Below, piece by piece: positions 8,716 through 16,945 of a stretch of 64,000 nucleotides of DNA (position 1 is its first letter; each line of letters begins with the position of its first letter). A model generated the notes under the pieces. That model saw only the letters and a program-made list of their open reading frames with translations. It was not told where the DNA came from and ran no database searches. Source of the DNA: Marivivens aquimaris (GTDB lineage: Bacteria > Pseudomonadota > Alphaproteobacteria > Rhodobacterales > Rhodobacteraceae); assembly GCF_015220045.1 (NCBI RefSeq), contig NZ_JADBGB010000001.1:2075001-2139000 (forward strand), given 5' to 3'. The translations under genes and the position numbers were made by a program.

Positions 8716-9687
8716 TTAATAGGTGAAATTTAACCGGAACGAACCGAGCACCTGCCCCTCTTCCTGCCCGACATACTCTTCCGACAGGTAGGTCACGCCG
8801 TAGTAAACTGCCATACGGTCACCGAAATGCCAGTTCACACCGGCACGCGCACGGAATCGGTCGCTCTCTAGCTCGCTGTCGAAATAAGAGGGGAAGTAGG
8901 CGCTATCGATGACGTTGGCATAGTCGACACCAGCACTCCACGTGACGCCAAGGTTGTCGCCATAGCCGAGCGGAATACGCTGGCCCGTCGCGGAATCGCG
9001 GCTGTAGGCGATATCGCGACCAGCGACACCGTAGTTGAAGTCGACACCAACGCGGGCAAGCGACTCGACACCGGCAATCGCCTCAGCGAACGGACGCATG
9101 GTGACGGGAGCGGTGTGGCTAAGCTGGTATTCCTTGCCGATCTCTGCGGTCACGGTCGGGAAAATGTGATTGCCGAGCTGATTATCGATCACACTATCGC
9201 CGAGCGACGGAGCACTGAATGCCTCGTGGGTTTTCTGATGGAAGTCGGACATGCCGGTCTGCGGGCCGGTAAAGATCATATCCGCGCCGAGACTGACCTC
9301 GTAGCGTTCGACTTGGTAATGGGTGTGCGCACCGAACGAGAGCTGGCCGACATAGATGCGGTCGTCCGAGCCTGCACGCTTCAGATGGCGCGGCGCGATA
9401 ATTTCGGAACGGAAGCGGAATTCGACCAGATCCAGCGGGCCTGACCCGTAATCGTTATCGCCCTCGTTCGAGAAAGCGAACGACAGGCTATAGCTACCCG
9501 TCCGCCAGCGGTCGTCATTGTCGCCGAATTTATCATTCGAAAAGAGGCGACCGATTCCGACAAGCTCGTAAGGGTTCGACGGCTGGGCAACAGCGCCCGA
9601 GTCATAATCCAGTGCGAAAACCGGTGCAAAATTAAGCGATGCCACACAAGCGGTGACAGCAAAAATACCACGCATGTCCCATTCCAT
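8716..9687 (-). CDS. LpxR-like (DUF2219) outer-membrane lipid A deacylase family protein
   Basis: This protein of about 323 residues has a signal peptide ending VFA, then a pattern of alternating residues typical of a beta-barrel, ending in an aromatic (NFTY) as outer-membrane proteins do. NDKFGDNDDRWRTGSYS near the N-terminus matches the conserved start of the LpxR family, which removes the 3'-acyloxyacyl chain of lipid A. The frame is open much further upstream, but only the ATG at 9687 (or 9675) gives a sensible signal peptide. Activity on lipid A is inferred from family membership only. Confidence 0.78.
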   Translation of the reverse strand: MEWDMRGIFAVTACVASLNFAPVFALDYDSGAVAQPSNPYELVGIGRLFSNDKFGDNDDRWRTGSYSLSFAFSNEGDNDYGSGPLDLVEFRFRSEIIAPRHLKRAGSDDRIYVGQLSFGAHTHYQVERYEVSLGADMIFTGPQTGMSDFHQKTHEAFSAPSLGDSVIDNQLGNHIFPTVTAEIGKEYQLSHTAPVTMRPFAEAIAGVESLARVGVDFNYGVAGRDIAYSRDSATGQRIPLGYGDNLGVTWSAGVDYANVIDSAYFPSYFDSELESDRFRARAGVNWHFGDRMAVYYGVTYLSEEYVGQEEGQVLGSFRLNFTY

Positions 9688-9825
9688 TTTTGGTTTTCGC
9701 TTAGCATCGTAAGGAATGAGGCGGATATATGTTTTCTTACGCACCATATTCTGCGCCTTCGAATTTACGCCTGATGGTTGCGCACGAGCCACGCTGGTGG
9801 CAGGGGTAGCCGCAGGAGACCTGCC

Positions 9826-10299
9826 ATGACACAGCCCCCCGAACGCCCCGCCCTTCTGTTCTTTGCCGCCCTCGGGACAGGCGGACTGTTGACGTTGATG
9901 ACATATTTCAACGGTCAACTGGCTGCGGCAGCCTCTGCGCTGTTCTCCTCGCTCTCGGCGCACGGAACCGGCGCGGTTGCCGCGATACTCATGCTGGTTG
10001 CGATCCCTGCCTTTCGCCGCCGCCCCTCCGGAGCCTCCAAGGCCCCGCTTTGGGCATATTTGGGCGGGATATCTGGCGCGCTGACAGTGATTCTCACCTC
10101 GACTGCAGTGAATTCGGCACTGGCACTGTCGGGCACTCTGGCGCTCGGCCTCGCGGGTCAGATGGTCTTTGGATTGACCGCAGACAAACTCGGCCTCTTC
10201 GGCCTGCCCCGCAAATCGCCCGCTTGGAAAGACCTCACGGGAATCGCGCTGATCGTAGCGGGGAGCCTGCTCATCATCTTCTACGGACGGGGCGCGTGA
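9826..10299 (+). CDS. DMT-superfamily YdcZ (DUF606) membrane protein, first of a pair
   Basis: This 157-residue protein has about five hydrophobic helices and belongs to the YdcZ/DUF606 branch of the drug/metabolite transporters. Its stop shares one base with the start of a second copy (TGATG), so the two are probably made together and form a heterodimer of half-transporters. AGGAG sits about 8 bases before the chosen ATG; an upstream in-frame ATG lacks such a site. The substrate is unknown. Confidence 0.82.
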   Translation: MTQPPERPALLFFAALGTGGLLTLMTYFNGQLAAAASALFSSLSAHGTGAVAAILMLVAIPAFRRRPSGASKAPLWAYLGGISGALTVILTSTAVNSALALSGTLALGLAGQMVFGLTADKLGLFGLPRKSPAWKDLTGIALIVAGSLLIIFYGRGA

Positions 10300-10727
10300 T
10301 GCTGACGTTTATCGCATTCGCTTTCGGCGGCGGCATCCTTGTTGGCCTCAGCCGCCAGATCAATGGCCGCTTGTCGCTCAGCACCGGCCCGCTTGTGTCG
10401 TCGTTCTGGAATCACTTCGTTGGCTTCGTTGCGCTGACCGCTGTCGCGCTGGCCTTTGGCGGGTTGTTCCCCAAGGGCGAACCCATCGACTGGCCTTGGC
10501 TTGCGTTTGTCGGCGGCCCGCTCGGCGTTGTTTTTGTGGCCTCGTCCAGCTGGCTGATCTCGCGCCTCGGTGCGGCGCAAACAGCTGTTCTGGTGATCGC
10601 TGGGCAGATGCTTTCCAGCGTGATCATGGATATCATTACAGGCGCTCCGGGGTCGCCATTCGCGCGGATCGCAGGTGTCGCGCTGATCCTCGGAGGAATT
10701 TTGGTGGGTCGCAAAAGAAAAGCGTGA
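10299..10727 (+). CDS. DMT-superfamily YdcZ (DUF606) membrane protein, second of a pair
   Basis: This 142-residue partner has the same family fold, with N-terminal GGGILVGLSRQINGRLS and a basic C-terminal tail (GRKRKA). The open frame begins earlier inside the first gene, but the ATG at 10299 coupled to the upstream stop is the credible start. Paired small DMT genes usually work as heteromers. The gene is followed closely by the tRNA-Glu promoter. Confidence 0.82.
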   Translation: MLTFIAFAFGGGILVGLSRQINGRLSLSTGPLVSSFWNHFVGFVALTAVALAFGGLFPKGEPIDWPWLAFVGGPLGVVFVASSSWLISRLGAAQTAVLVIAGQMLSSVIMDIITGAPGSPFARIAGVALILGGILVGRKRKA

Positions 10728-10735
10728 TTTTCCAC

Positions 10736-10763
10736 TTGCGCCCCTCTGCGGACTTCATTATTA
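10736..10763 (+). promoter_or_regulatory. Probable promoter of tRNA-Glu
   Basis: TTGCGC and TTATTA are spaced by 16 bases and lie about 20 bases before the mature tRNA 5' end. Both hexamers deviate from consensus, so this is a moderate call. Confidence 0.4.
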
Positions 10764-10782
10764 GCCCGCTCACACCAAGAGT

Positions 10783-10857
10783 GGCCCGTTCGTCTATCGG
10801 TTAGGACGCCAGGTTTTCAACCTGGAAAGAGGGGTTCGATTCCCCTACGGGCTGCCA
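10783..10857 (+). tRNA. tRNA-Glu (anticodon UUC)
   Basis: The 75-base gene folds into a cloverleaf. The acceptor stem GGCCCGT pairs with ACGGGCT, the anticodon arm CCAGG/CCTGG presents TTC in the loop TTTTCAA, and GGGGTTCGATTCCCC forms the T arm. The terminal CCA is encoded. Confidence 0.97.
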
Positions 10858-10944
10858 CTTTTCCCCTACATTCAAAATGTTTGCCAGAACCGACGCCCGC
10901 ATTCCGCCTTTTGCGATGCGGCGAGTTTTGCTGCGTGCGCGCCC

Positions 10945-10971
10945 TTGCAAAACCGGTTTCCATGTCATATC
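10945..10971 (+). promoter_or_regulatory. Probable promoter of the SRP RNA
   Basis: TTGCAA and CATATC are separated by 15 bases, and initiation a few bases further on would match the RNA 5' end at about 10981. The spacing is short, so confidence is moderate. Confidence 0.4.
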
Positions 10972-10980
10972 TCCCCGCTT

Positions 10981-11074
10981 GAGAGGTTGGCGCGGGCGAG
11001 CGCCTCGCCAACCCGGTCAGGTCCGGAAGGAAGCAGCCGTAACGAGCCCCGCTTGGGTCGTTGTCCAGCCTCTC
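10981..11074 (+). ncRNA. ffs: 4.5S signal recognition particle RNA
   Basis: The ends GAGAGG and CCTCTC pair, and the apical part holds the universal SRP core: GGTCAGGTCCGGAAGGAAGC followed by AGCCGTAACGAG. The length of about 94 bases fits the bacterial 4.5S RNA. It binds Ffh and directs nascent membrane proteins to the membrane. It lies just upstream of dnaX, a neighbourhood often seen in alphaproteobacteria. Confidence 0.95.
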
Positions 11075-11184
11075 ACCTTATCCCCACAATTCGACGCAGC
11101 CGACACCGGCTGATTGCGGCAATCGCGGTGGACCTCGCCTTCTCCTGCGCTTACCTTGCCAGCAAGCAGAATCCCAAGGACGCC

Positions 11185-12939
11185 ATGACCGAAGCCGAAC
11201 CCAAGCCGTATCAGGTGCTTGCCCGCAAATACCGCCCCGAGACCTTTGTCGATCTCGTGGGTCAGGATGCGATGGTGCGCACGCTGAAAAACTCGTTCGA
11301 GGCAGGCCGGATCGCGCAGGCGTTCATCATGACCGGCATCCGCGGCACAGGCAAAACGACCACCGCGCGTATCATCGCCAAGGGCATGAACTGTGTGGGC
11401 GTGGACGGCAACGGCGGTCCGACGACAGAGCCTTGCGGGAAGTGCGAGCACTGCACCGCCATCATGGAAGGCCGCCATGTCGACGTGATCGAGATGGACG
11501 CCGCCTCCAACACCGGCGTTGCCAACATCCGCGAGATTATCGACAGCGTTCACTACCGCGCGGCCTCGGCACGCTACAAAGTCTACATCATCGACGAAGT
11601 TCACATGCTGTCGACGGGCGCGTTCAACGCGCTGCTGAAGACGCTTGAAGAACCGCCCGCGCATGTGAAGTTCATCTTTGCGACCACCGAGATCCGTAAG
11701 GTTCCGGTGACCGTTCTGTCGCGCTGCCAGCGCTTCGACCTTCGCCGGATCGAGCCCGAGGTGATGCTCGGCCTCATGCGCAAGATCGCGAACGCTGAAG
11801 GCGCAGAGATCACCGAAGACGCGATTGCCCTGATCACCCGCGCTGCCGAAGGGTCGGCGCGTGACGCGACCTCGCTACTTGATCAGGCGATTTCGCATGG
11901 CGCTGGCGAGACGACCGCCGAACAGGTCCGCGCGATGCTCGGCCTTGCCGACCGTGGGCGTGTGTTTGACCTCTTTGACATGATTATGCGCGGTCAGGCG
12001 GCTGAGGCTCTGGGCGAATTGTCGGCGCAGTATTCCGATGGCGCCGACCCGATGGCCGTGCTGCGCGACCTTGCCGAGATCACGCACTGGATTTCGGTCA
12101 TCAAAATCACACCCGAGGCTGCCGACGATCCGACTGTCAGCCCCGATGAACGCTCGCGCGGCAAAACCGCCGCCGATGCGCTGCCGATGCGCGTTCTGAC
12201 CCGTATGTGGCAGATGCTGCTCAAAGCAATCGAGGAAGTTGGCCAAGCGCCGAACGCGATGATGGCAGCCGAGATGGCGATCATCCGTCTGACGCACGTT
12301 GCCGAACTGCCCTCGCCCGAGGAACTGGTGCGCAAGCTGCAAAACACAGCTCCCCCGCCCCATCCGGGTGGTGGTGGTGGCGGCGCCTATGCTCCGGCTC
12401 AGGGTGGTAGCACGAACGCCTACGGCGGCGGGCACGTCCCGACCCATTCGGGACCGAGCGGCCCTGTGGCGTCTGCCGCCCCGCAGCTCGCGCAGAATTC
12501 GCTGGCCCGCTACGCAACGTTCGAATCCGTGCTCGATCTGATCCGTGCGCACCGCGATGTGCAGCTACTGGTGGAGGTCGAGAATTACATGCGCCTCGCC
12601 AGCTTCCGTCCGGGCCGTATCGAATTCGAACCGACACCGAACGCGCCTCGCGACATGGCGGCGAAGCTCGGCTCGCGCCTGCAAACATGGACCGGCAACC
12701 GTTGGGCCGTGATCGTCGTGAACGAAGGCGGTCGGCCGACCGTATCCGAAATCCGCGACGCTGCCGAGGCCGAGCTGAAAGCCGAAGCCGCAGCGCTGCC
12801 GCTCGTGCAGTCGATCCTCGCGGCCTTCCCGAAGTCGAAGATTGCAGAGGTCCGCACGGCGAAGGATCTGGAAACCGGCGCTCTCGAAGAAGCACTCGAA
12901 GAAGTAGAGGACGAATGGGACCCCTTCGAAGAGGACTGA
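11185..12939 (+). CDS. dnaX: DNA polymerase III subunits gamma/tau
   Basis: This 584-residue clamp-loader ATPase has the P-loop GIRGTGKTT (51-59), a zinc site (C70, C84, C87, C90), DEVHM as Walker B and the sensor SRCQRF. A glycine-rich flexible linker around residues 392-425 separates the AAA+ core from the C-terminal tau-like domain. The frame is open back to 10945, but that extension would run through the SRP RNA; the ATG at 11185 with AAGGA upstream starts the conserved sequence. I saw no A-rich slippery site suggesting a gamma frameshift product. Confidence 0.95.
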   Translation: MTEAEPKPYQVLARKYRPETFVDLVGQDAMVRTLKNSFEAGRIAQAFIMTGIRGTGKTTTARIIAKGMNCVGVDGNGGPTTEPCGKCEHCTAIMEGRHVDVIEMDAASNTGVANIREIIDSVHYRAASARYKVYIIDEVHMLSTGAFNALLKTLEEPPAHVKFIFATTEIRKVPVTVLSRCQRFDLRRIEPEVMLGLMRKIANAEGAEITEDAIALITRAAEGSARDATSLLDQAISHGAGETTAEQVRAMLGLADRGRVFDLFDMIMRGQAAEALGELSAQYSDGADPMAVLRDLAEITHWISVIKITPEAADDPTVSPDERSRGKTAADALPMRVLTRMWQMLLKAIEEVGQAPNAMMAAEMAIIRLTHVAELPSPEELVRKLQNTAPPPHPGGGGGGAYAPAQGGSTNAYGGGHVPTHSGPSGPVASAAPQLAQNSLARYATFESVLDLIRAHRDVQLLVEVENYMRLASFRPGRIEFEPTPNAPRDMAAKLGSRLQTWTGNRWAVIVVNEGGRPTVSEIRDAAEAELKAEAAALPLVQSILAAFPKSKIAEVRTAKDLETGALEEALEEVEDEWDPFEED

Positions 12940-13328
12940 TCCTCGCCCTCCTTCCCGCTCCGGCAATGGCCGATGTCTGCGAACAACTCCGTCCGATGTG
13001 GTCGCCCGACAAGGGCACCGTGAACATCTGGACCGAAGCCGCATACGTGTTCGCGAACCCGATGCTGTTCGTAATGCTGCTGATCGTGCTGATGGGCTCT
13101 TTCTATCGCCACATTGCATGGCAGATGGCAGGCATTATATCTGCATCGTTCGTGTTACTCTTGGTGTCGACGCGCCTTTGGGCCAAAGACTCGGATGGCA
13201 TCTGGGCGCTGGGACAGGCCGAAGGCTGCATAGCCCCGCCGATCGTCCCGACCGTGTTCGCTGCTGGCGTAATGCTATTCGCACTTATTCGCGCCGTCCG
13301 GCGCATCCGCAATCGAAGGAAAACGTGA
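12915..13328 (+). CDS. Small membrane protein between dnaX and ybaB
   Basis: This 137-residue protein starts with a likely signal peptide (cleavage after APAMA), has two hydrophobic segments (about 48-62 and 69-86), a hydrophobic stretch near 108-125 and a basic tail. It overlaps the dnaX 3' end by 25 bases in another frame and its stop overlaps the ybaB start (TGATG). I do not recognise the family. The tight packing on both sides argues that it is real and part of the dnaX-ybaB-recR operon. Confidence 0.65.
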   Translation: MGPLRRGLILALLPAPAMADVCEQLRPMWSPDKGTVNIWTEAAYVFANPMLFVMLLIVLMGSFYRHIAWQMAGIISASFVLLLVSTRLWAKDSDGIWALGQAEGCIAPPIVPTVFAAGVMLFALIRAVRRIRNRRKT

Positions 13329-13672
13329 TGTTCAAAGGTATGGGCGGTCTTGGCGACATGGCCAAGATGATGAAGACCGCACAGGAAATGCAGTCGAAAA
13401 TGGCCCAGCTTCAGGAAGAGCTGGAAACGATGACCGTGACCGGTGAAGCCGGCGCTGGCCTCGTCAAAGCCACCGCGACCTGCAAGGGCGAGCTGAAGGC
13501 ACTCGATATCGATCCGTCGATCTTCAACACCGACGAAAAGGAAATGGTCGAAGACCTGATCCTCGCCGCGATCAAGGACGCGCAGGGCCGCGCTTCGGAA
13601 AAAGCCAAGGCGGAGATGTCCAAGCTGACCGAAGGTCTGGGCCTGCCGCCGGGCTTCGAGATGCCGTTCTAA
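13328..13672 (+). CDS. ybaB: YbaB/EbfC nucleoid-associated protein
   Basis: This 114-residue protein has the family features: [12 protein letters not shown] near the start, a coiled helical N-terminus, and LPPGFEMPF at the end. YbaB dimers bind DNA as tweezers and are nearly always encoded between dnaX and recR, as here. The start overlaps the preceding stop by one base; recR follows after one base. Confidence 0.95.
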   Translation: MFKGMGGLGDMAKMMKTAQEMQSKMAQLQEELETMTVTGEAGAGLVKATATCKGELKALDIDPSIFNTDEKEMVEDLILAAIKDAQGRASEKAKAEMSKLTEGLGLPPGFEMPF

Positions 13673-13673
13673 G

Positions 13674-14267
13674 ATGGCTCAAGGCACCGCTGATATCGAA
13701 ACGCTGATCGAGCTTCTGTCGAAGCTGCCGGGCCTTGGCCCGCGGTCGGCCCGTCGTGCGGTGCTGCATCTGGTCAAGAAACGTAAAACGCACCTCTCGC
13801 CGCTTGCCGAAGCGATGACAACCGTCGCGCAGACGGCTCGCGAGTGCCTGAACTGCGGCAATATCGGCACCGCCGACATTTGCCCGATCTGCGAGGACAC
13901 CCGCCGCGAGAACGGCGAGCTTTGCGTGGTCGAGGATGTCGCCGACCTTTGGGCAATGGAACGCGCTGCGGTGTTTCGCGGTCGCTATCATGTGCTGGGC
14001 GGAACGCTGTCCGCGCTGGATGCGGTGGGGCCCGACGAGTTGCGCATCCCCAAGCTGATCGACCGCATTTCGTCAGAGCACATCAGCGAGGTCATTCTCG
14101 CGCTGTCGGCCACCATCGACGGCCAGACCACCGCCCACTACATCGCGGACCAGCTTGGTGACGTGAAGGTCACGTCACTCGCGCAAGGTGTGCCTGTCGG
14201 AGGTGAGCTCGACTACCTCGACGACGGTACGATCACAGCCGCGCTCAAAGCCAGACGCACAATGTAA
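13674..14267 (+). CDS. recR: Recombination mediator RecR
   Basis: This 197-residue protein acts with RecF/RecO to load RecA at gaps. It has an N-terminal helix-hairpin-helix ([14 protein letters not shown]), a zinc finger (C58, C61, C70, C73) and a Toprim domain (about 80-175). It is the last gene of the dnaX operon and is followed by a bidirectional terminator. Confidence 0.96.
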   Translation: MAQGTADIETLIELLSKLPGLGPRSARRAVLHLVKKRKTHLSPLAEAMTTVAQTARECLNCGNIGTADICPICEDTRRENGELCVVEDVADLWAMERAAVFRGRYHVLGGTLSALDAVGPDELRIPKLIDRISSEHISEVILALSATIDGQTTAHYIADQLGDVKVTSLAQGVPVGGELDYLDDGTITAALKARRTM

Positions 14268-14294
14268 AAAAGCCCCGCAATCGCGGGGCTTTTC
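14266..14294. terminator. Bidirectional terminator between recR and the DUF1013 gene
   Basis: AGCCCCGC and GCGGGGCT form a stem with a four-base loop, with A and T runs on either side. Confidence 0.85.
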
Positions 14295-14312
14295 ATTTGG
14301 ATCGACAGAGAC

Positions 14313-15077
14313 TTATTTGTCGTCTTCGTCGTCATCACCGCCCGAAGGCAGGTTGAAGAAGCTTTCCGCATCCGAGAAATCGTCGTCGATCTTGTCGTTG
14401 TCCATCAGCTCTTCGTTGCCGCTGTTTTCCGACAGAGTGAAGGTCTCAAGGCCAGCGATGGACGACGGCATTTTCGGCTCGTCTGCGTCCATGCCGAGGC
14501 TCTGCTCGGTCGACACCAGCTTGCGGCGCTCGTCATCCGACATGGCCGTGCCTTTGTTGGCGTTGGCCTTCTGAACGGCTTGGTCGAGTTCCGACTGCTT
14601 ACACAGGCCGAGTGCGACCGGATCGACCGGCTGCATGTTGGCGATGTTCCAGTGGGTACGCTCGCGGATCGCCTGAATGGTCGGCTTGGTGGTTCCGACG
14701 AGCTTTGCAATCGCGCCATCGGGAAGTTCGGGGTGGAACTTGACCAGCCATAGGATCGAATTCGGACGGTCTTGACGCTTCGACAGCGGAGTGTAGCGCG
14801 GGCCACGGCGCTTTTCTTCGCCAACGGCAGCCGGGTTGAACTTCAGCTTCAGCTTGTGAAGCGGGTTCTTTTCAGCCTTGTCGATTTCTTCTTGAGTCAG
14901 CTGGTTGTTGGCAACCGGATCAAAGCCCTTCACGCCCTGAGCGACTTCGCCATCGGCAATGCCCTGAATTTCCAGCTCGTGCATACCGACGAAATCGGCG
15001 ATCTGCTTGAAGCCGATGGTGGTGTTGTCAATCAGCCAGACAGCGGTGGCTTTGGCCATGATCGGTTTATCGGACAT
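14313..15077 (-). CDS. DUF1013 protein (TrcR-like cell-cycle transcription factor)
   Basis: This 254-residue protein belongs to DUF1013, conserved in alphaproteobacteria. The Caulobacter member TrcR associates with RNA polymerase and influences cell-cycle genes. The N-terminal 180 residues hold two helix-turn-helix-like stretches (TIGFKQIADFVGMHE and DGAIAKLVGTTKPTIQ). The C-terminal 50 residues are strongly acidic, ending GGDDDEDDK. It is monocistronic. The role is transferred from the family and not shown in this organism. Confidence 0.85.
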   Translation of the reverse strand: MSDKPIMAKATAVWLIDNTTIGFKQIADFVGMHELEIQGIADGEVAQGVKGFDPVANNQLTQEEIDKAEKNPLHKLKLKFNPAAVGEEKRRGPRYTPLSKRQDRPNSILWLVKFHPELPDGAIAKLVGTTKPTIQAIRERTHWNIANMQPVDPVALGLCKQSELDQAVQKANANKGTAMSDDERRKLVSTEQSLGMDADEPKMPSSIAGLETFTLSENSGNEELMDNDKIDDDFSDAESFFNLPSGGDDDEDDK

Positions 15078-15201
15078 CGTCGTCTCCTGAATACATATCT
15101 TCCCCGCTGCCCCGCGAGGGGGCGGGCCAGATCGGATCGGCCCAGTTCACATTGTCGGGGAACTCAGGCGCTATATAGTCATATCATCACAATTAGAAAA
15201 G

Positions 15202-15843
15202 ATGAAAATGCGATCGACCCTTGCTGCATTGGCGCTCGGCCTGTTCCCGCAGATTGCGGTCTCTCAGGATATTGCCGGAGAATTCGACTATTACGTGCTG
15301 TCTTTGTCTTGGTCGCCTAATTGGTGCACCATTGAAGGCGACGCGCGCGGCTCAACGCAATGTGATGAAGACGAGGATTTCGGCTGGATCATGCACGGAC
15401 TCTGGCCGCAGTATGAGCGCGGATATCCCGAATATTGCGACACCGATTTCCGCAAGCCTAGCCGCCGACAGACCCGCGATATGGCCGATATCATGGGCAC
15501 CGACGGTCTGGCGTTCTACCAATGGAACAAGCACGGCGTTTGTTCGGGTTTGTCGTCCGAGGACTACTACGCCCTCGCCCGCAAGGCTTACGAGCGCATT
15601 CAAATTCCGACTGCCTTTGCCAAGCTGCAAGATCAGGTCTCGCTCCCCGCTTCGCTGATCGAAGAAGCTTTCGTCCAAGACAATCCTGAAATGGAGCCGG
15701 ACGGCATCACAATCACCTGCCGGTCTGGCTATATTCAGGAAGCGCGGATCTGCCTGACCCGCGACCTAGAATTCCGGACGTGCAGCGCGGATGTAGTCCG
15801 CGACTGCACATTGGATGACGCGCTGTTCGATCCGGTCCGCTAG
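15202..15843 (+). CDS. Secreted ribonuclease T2
   Basis: This 213-residue protein has a signal peptide ending AVS and the two RNase T2 active-site motifs: HGLWPQ (CAS1, H65) and WNKHG (CAS2, H111). Six or more cysteines suggest disulfides in the periplasm. It would degrade RNA to 3'-phosphorylated nucleotides, perhaps for nutrient scavenging. The first of two close ATG codons was taken as start. The 3' end overlaps the L,D-transpeptidase gene on the other strand by 4 bases. Confidence 0.92.
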   Translation: MKMRSTLAALALGLFPQIAVSQDIAGEFDYYVLSLSWSPNWCTIEGDARGSTQCDEDEDFGWIMHGLWPQYERGYPEYCDTDFRKPSRRQTRDMADIMGTDGLAFYQWNKHGVCSGLSSEDYYALARKAYERIQIPTAFAKLQDQVSLPASLIEEAFVQDNPEMEPDGITITCRSGYIQEARICLTRDLEFRTCSADVVRDCTLDDALFDPVR

Positions 15844-16538
15844 TAAATACCGGTGAGGCCCTCGGGCTTCACCGATTTCAACACGCGGACGGGCGCATGG
15901 TGACGGACTCGCGTCGCCACATCGATAGCGTCTTGATCGATCATGCGAATACAACCTGAAGACACCGCCTTGCCCACCGTTTCCGGCTCGCAGGCACCGT
16001 GAATGCGGTAGAGCGTGTCTTCGCCGTTCTGGAACAGATAAAGAGCCCGCGCGCCAAGCGGATTACCCGGCCCACCCGGCATCCCGCCATTGGCGACCGA
16101 GTACGGCTCGAACTGGGGCCAGCGCTCGACCATGCTGTCGGGCGCCTTCCAGACGGGCCAATCGCGCTGGTACTGAACCAGAGCGTCGCCTTGCCATTCG
16201 AACCCTGCGGCCCCTACGCTGACTCCATATCGGAGCGCGCGGCCATTCGGCTCGATCAGGTAGAGGAATGCCGCATCGGGATCGACGACGATGCCGCCCT
16301 CCTCCATGTCGGTAAACGGGTTGGCGATCTCCTGACGCCAGTATTCCCTCGGTACCACGCCGCGCGGGACGGCAGGCACAGGAAACGGCTCGTCATAAAG
16401 TGCACCATATCGCGCAGGCATTGGCGGTGGCGGCGGCGGTGCGGGCGGAGCGACAGGCTCCGGCTCTGGTGCAGGGCGGGCACAGGCAGACAGCGCTGCC
16501 ATTCCCGCCGAAGCGAGAAAACTTCTTCGATTGAACAT
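15840..16538 (-). CDS. YkuD-type L,D-transpeptidase lipoprotein
   Basis: This 232-residue protein begins with an RRSFL twin-arginine-like motif and a lipobox ending at C19, followed by a long proline stretch. The YkuD domain (about 85-225) has the catalytic H180 in YRIHG and C196 in SSGCIRM. It probably makes 3-3 crosslinks or attaches proteins to peptidoglycan. A second, related enzyme is encoded at 30656-31525. GGGAT lies before the ATG. Confidence 0.92.
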   Translation of the reverse strand: MFNRRSFLASAGMAALSACARPAPEPEPVAPPAPPPPPPMPARYGALYDEPFPVPAVPRGVVPREYWRQEIANPFTDMEEGGIVVDPDAAFLYLIEPNGRALRYGVSVGAAGFEWQGDALVQYQRDWPVWKAPDSMVERWPQFEPYSVANGGMPGGPGNPLGARALYLFQNGEDTLYRIHGACEPETVGKAVSSGCIRMIDQDAIDVATRVRHHAPVRVLKSVKPEGLTGIY

Positions 16539-16574
16539 GATATCCCTCGTGATTTTGCTAACGACTTTCAGGCG

Positions 16575-16883
16575 TCAGACAAATCGAGGCGGCGGCACCG
16601 GAATTTCGAGCTGATGCAGCGCAGACAGCCAGATGGCATCACGCGGCGCGGCGATGGTGGGCAAACGCGGATCGGGCGAGGCCATGTCCTCTGCCAACCA
16701 CAAGTCTACAGCACACCGATGACCGGGCAAAGACACTCCGTGGCATCGCTGCTGAAGCGTAAGTCCGGCAGCCTGCACAATAGCCGCTTCCGTCGGAACC
16801 GAGACAAGCGCCTCCGTCCTTGCGGCCATTCTGAGCGGCAGCAAGGCAAAGATCACCAGCAGGACAAGAGTTATCCGGAACAT
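16575..16883 (-). CDS. Small secreted protein of unknown function
   Basis: This 102-residue protein has a hydrophobic N-terminal signal (FRITLVLLVIFALLPL) and then a hydrophilic part with two cysteines in QQRCHGVSLPGHRCAVDLW, which could form a disulfide. I do not recognise a family. The start at 16883 was preferred over an upstream in-frame ATG because it puts the signal sequence at the N-terminus. It lies between the quinone oxidoreductase and L,D-transpeptidase genes on the same strand. Confidence 0.5.
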   Translation of the reverse strand: MFRITLVLLVIFALLPLRMAARTEALVSVPTEAAIVQAAGLTLQQRCHGVSLPGHRCAVDLWLAEDMASPDPRLPTIAAPRDAIWLSALHQLEIPVPPPRFV

Positions 16884-16945
16884 GAGGCAACCTTGCCCCG
16901 CTTTGCAGCGGGGTCCAAGGCGCATCATTTCACATCGACGTGTGG

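Noticed and set aside
9688..9963. An extended N-terminus of the LpxR-like protein
   Set aside because: The extension is basic, overlaps the divergent transporter promoter region and would bury the signal peptide; starts at 9687 or 9675 fit better.
10945..11184. An 80-codon N-terminal extension of dnaX
   Set aside because: It would translate through the 4.5S RNA gene, and the conserved protein sequence starts at the ATG at 11185 with its own ribosome-binding site.
11185..12939. Programmed frameshift producing gamma from dnaX
   Set aside because: No A-rich slippery heptamer with downstream hairpin was seen near the glycine-rich linker.
16896..16913. Hairpin CCCCGC/GCGGGG after the quinone oxidoreductase gene as a terminator
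   Set aside because: No T run follows on either strand, and it lies just before another gene on the same strand, so it is not a convincing terminator.
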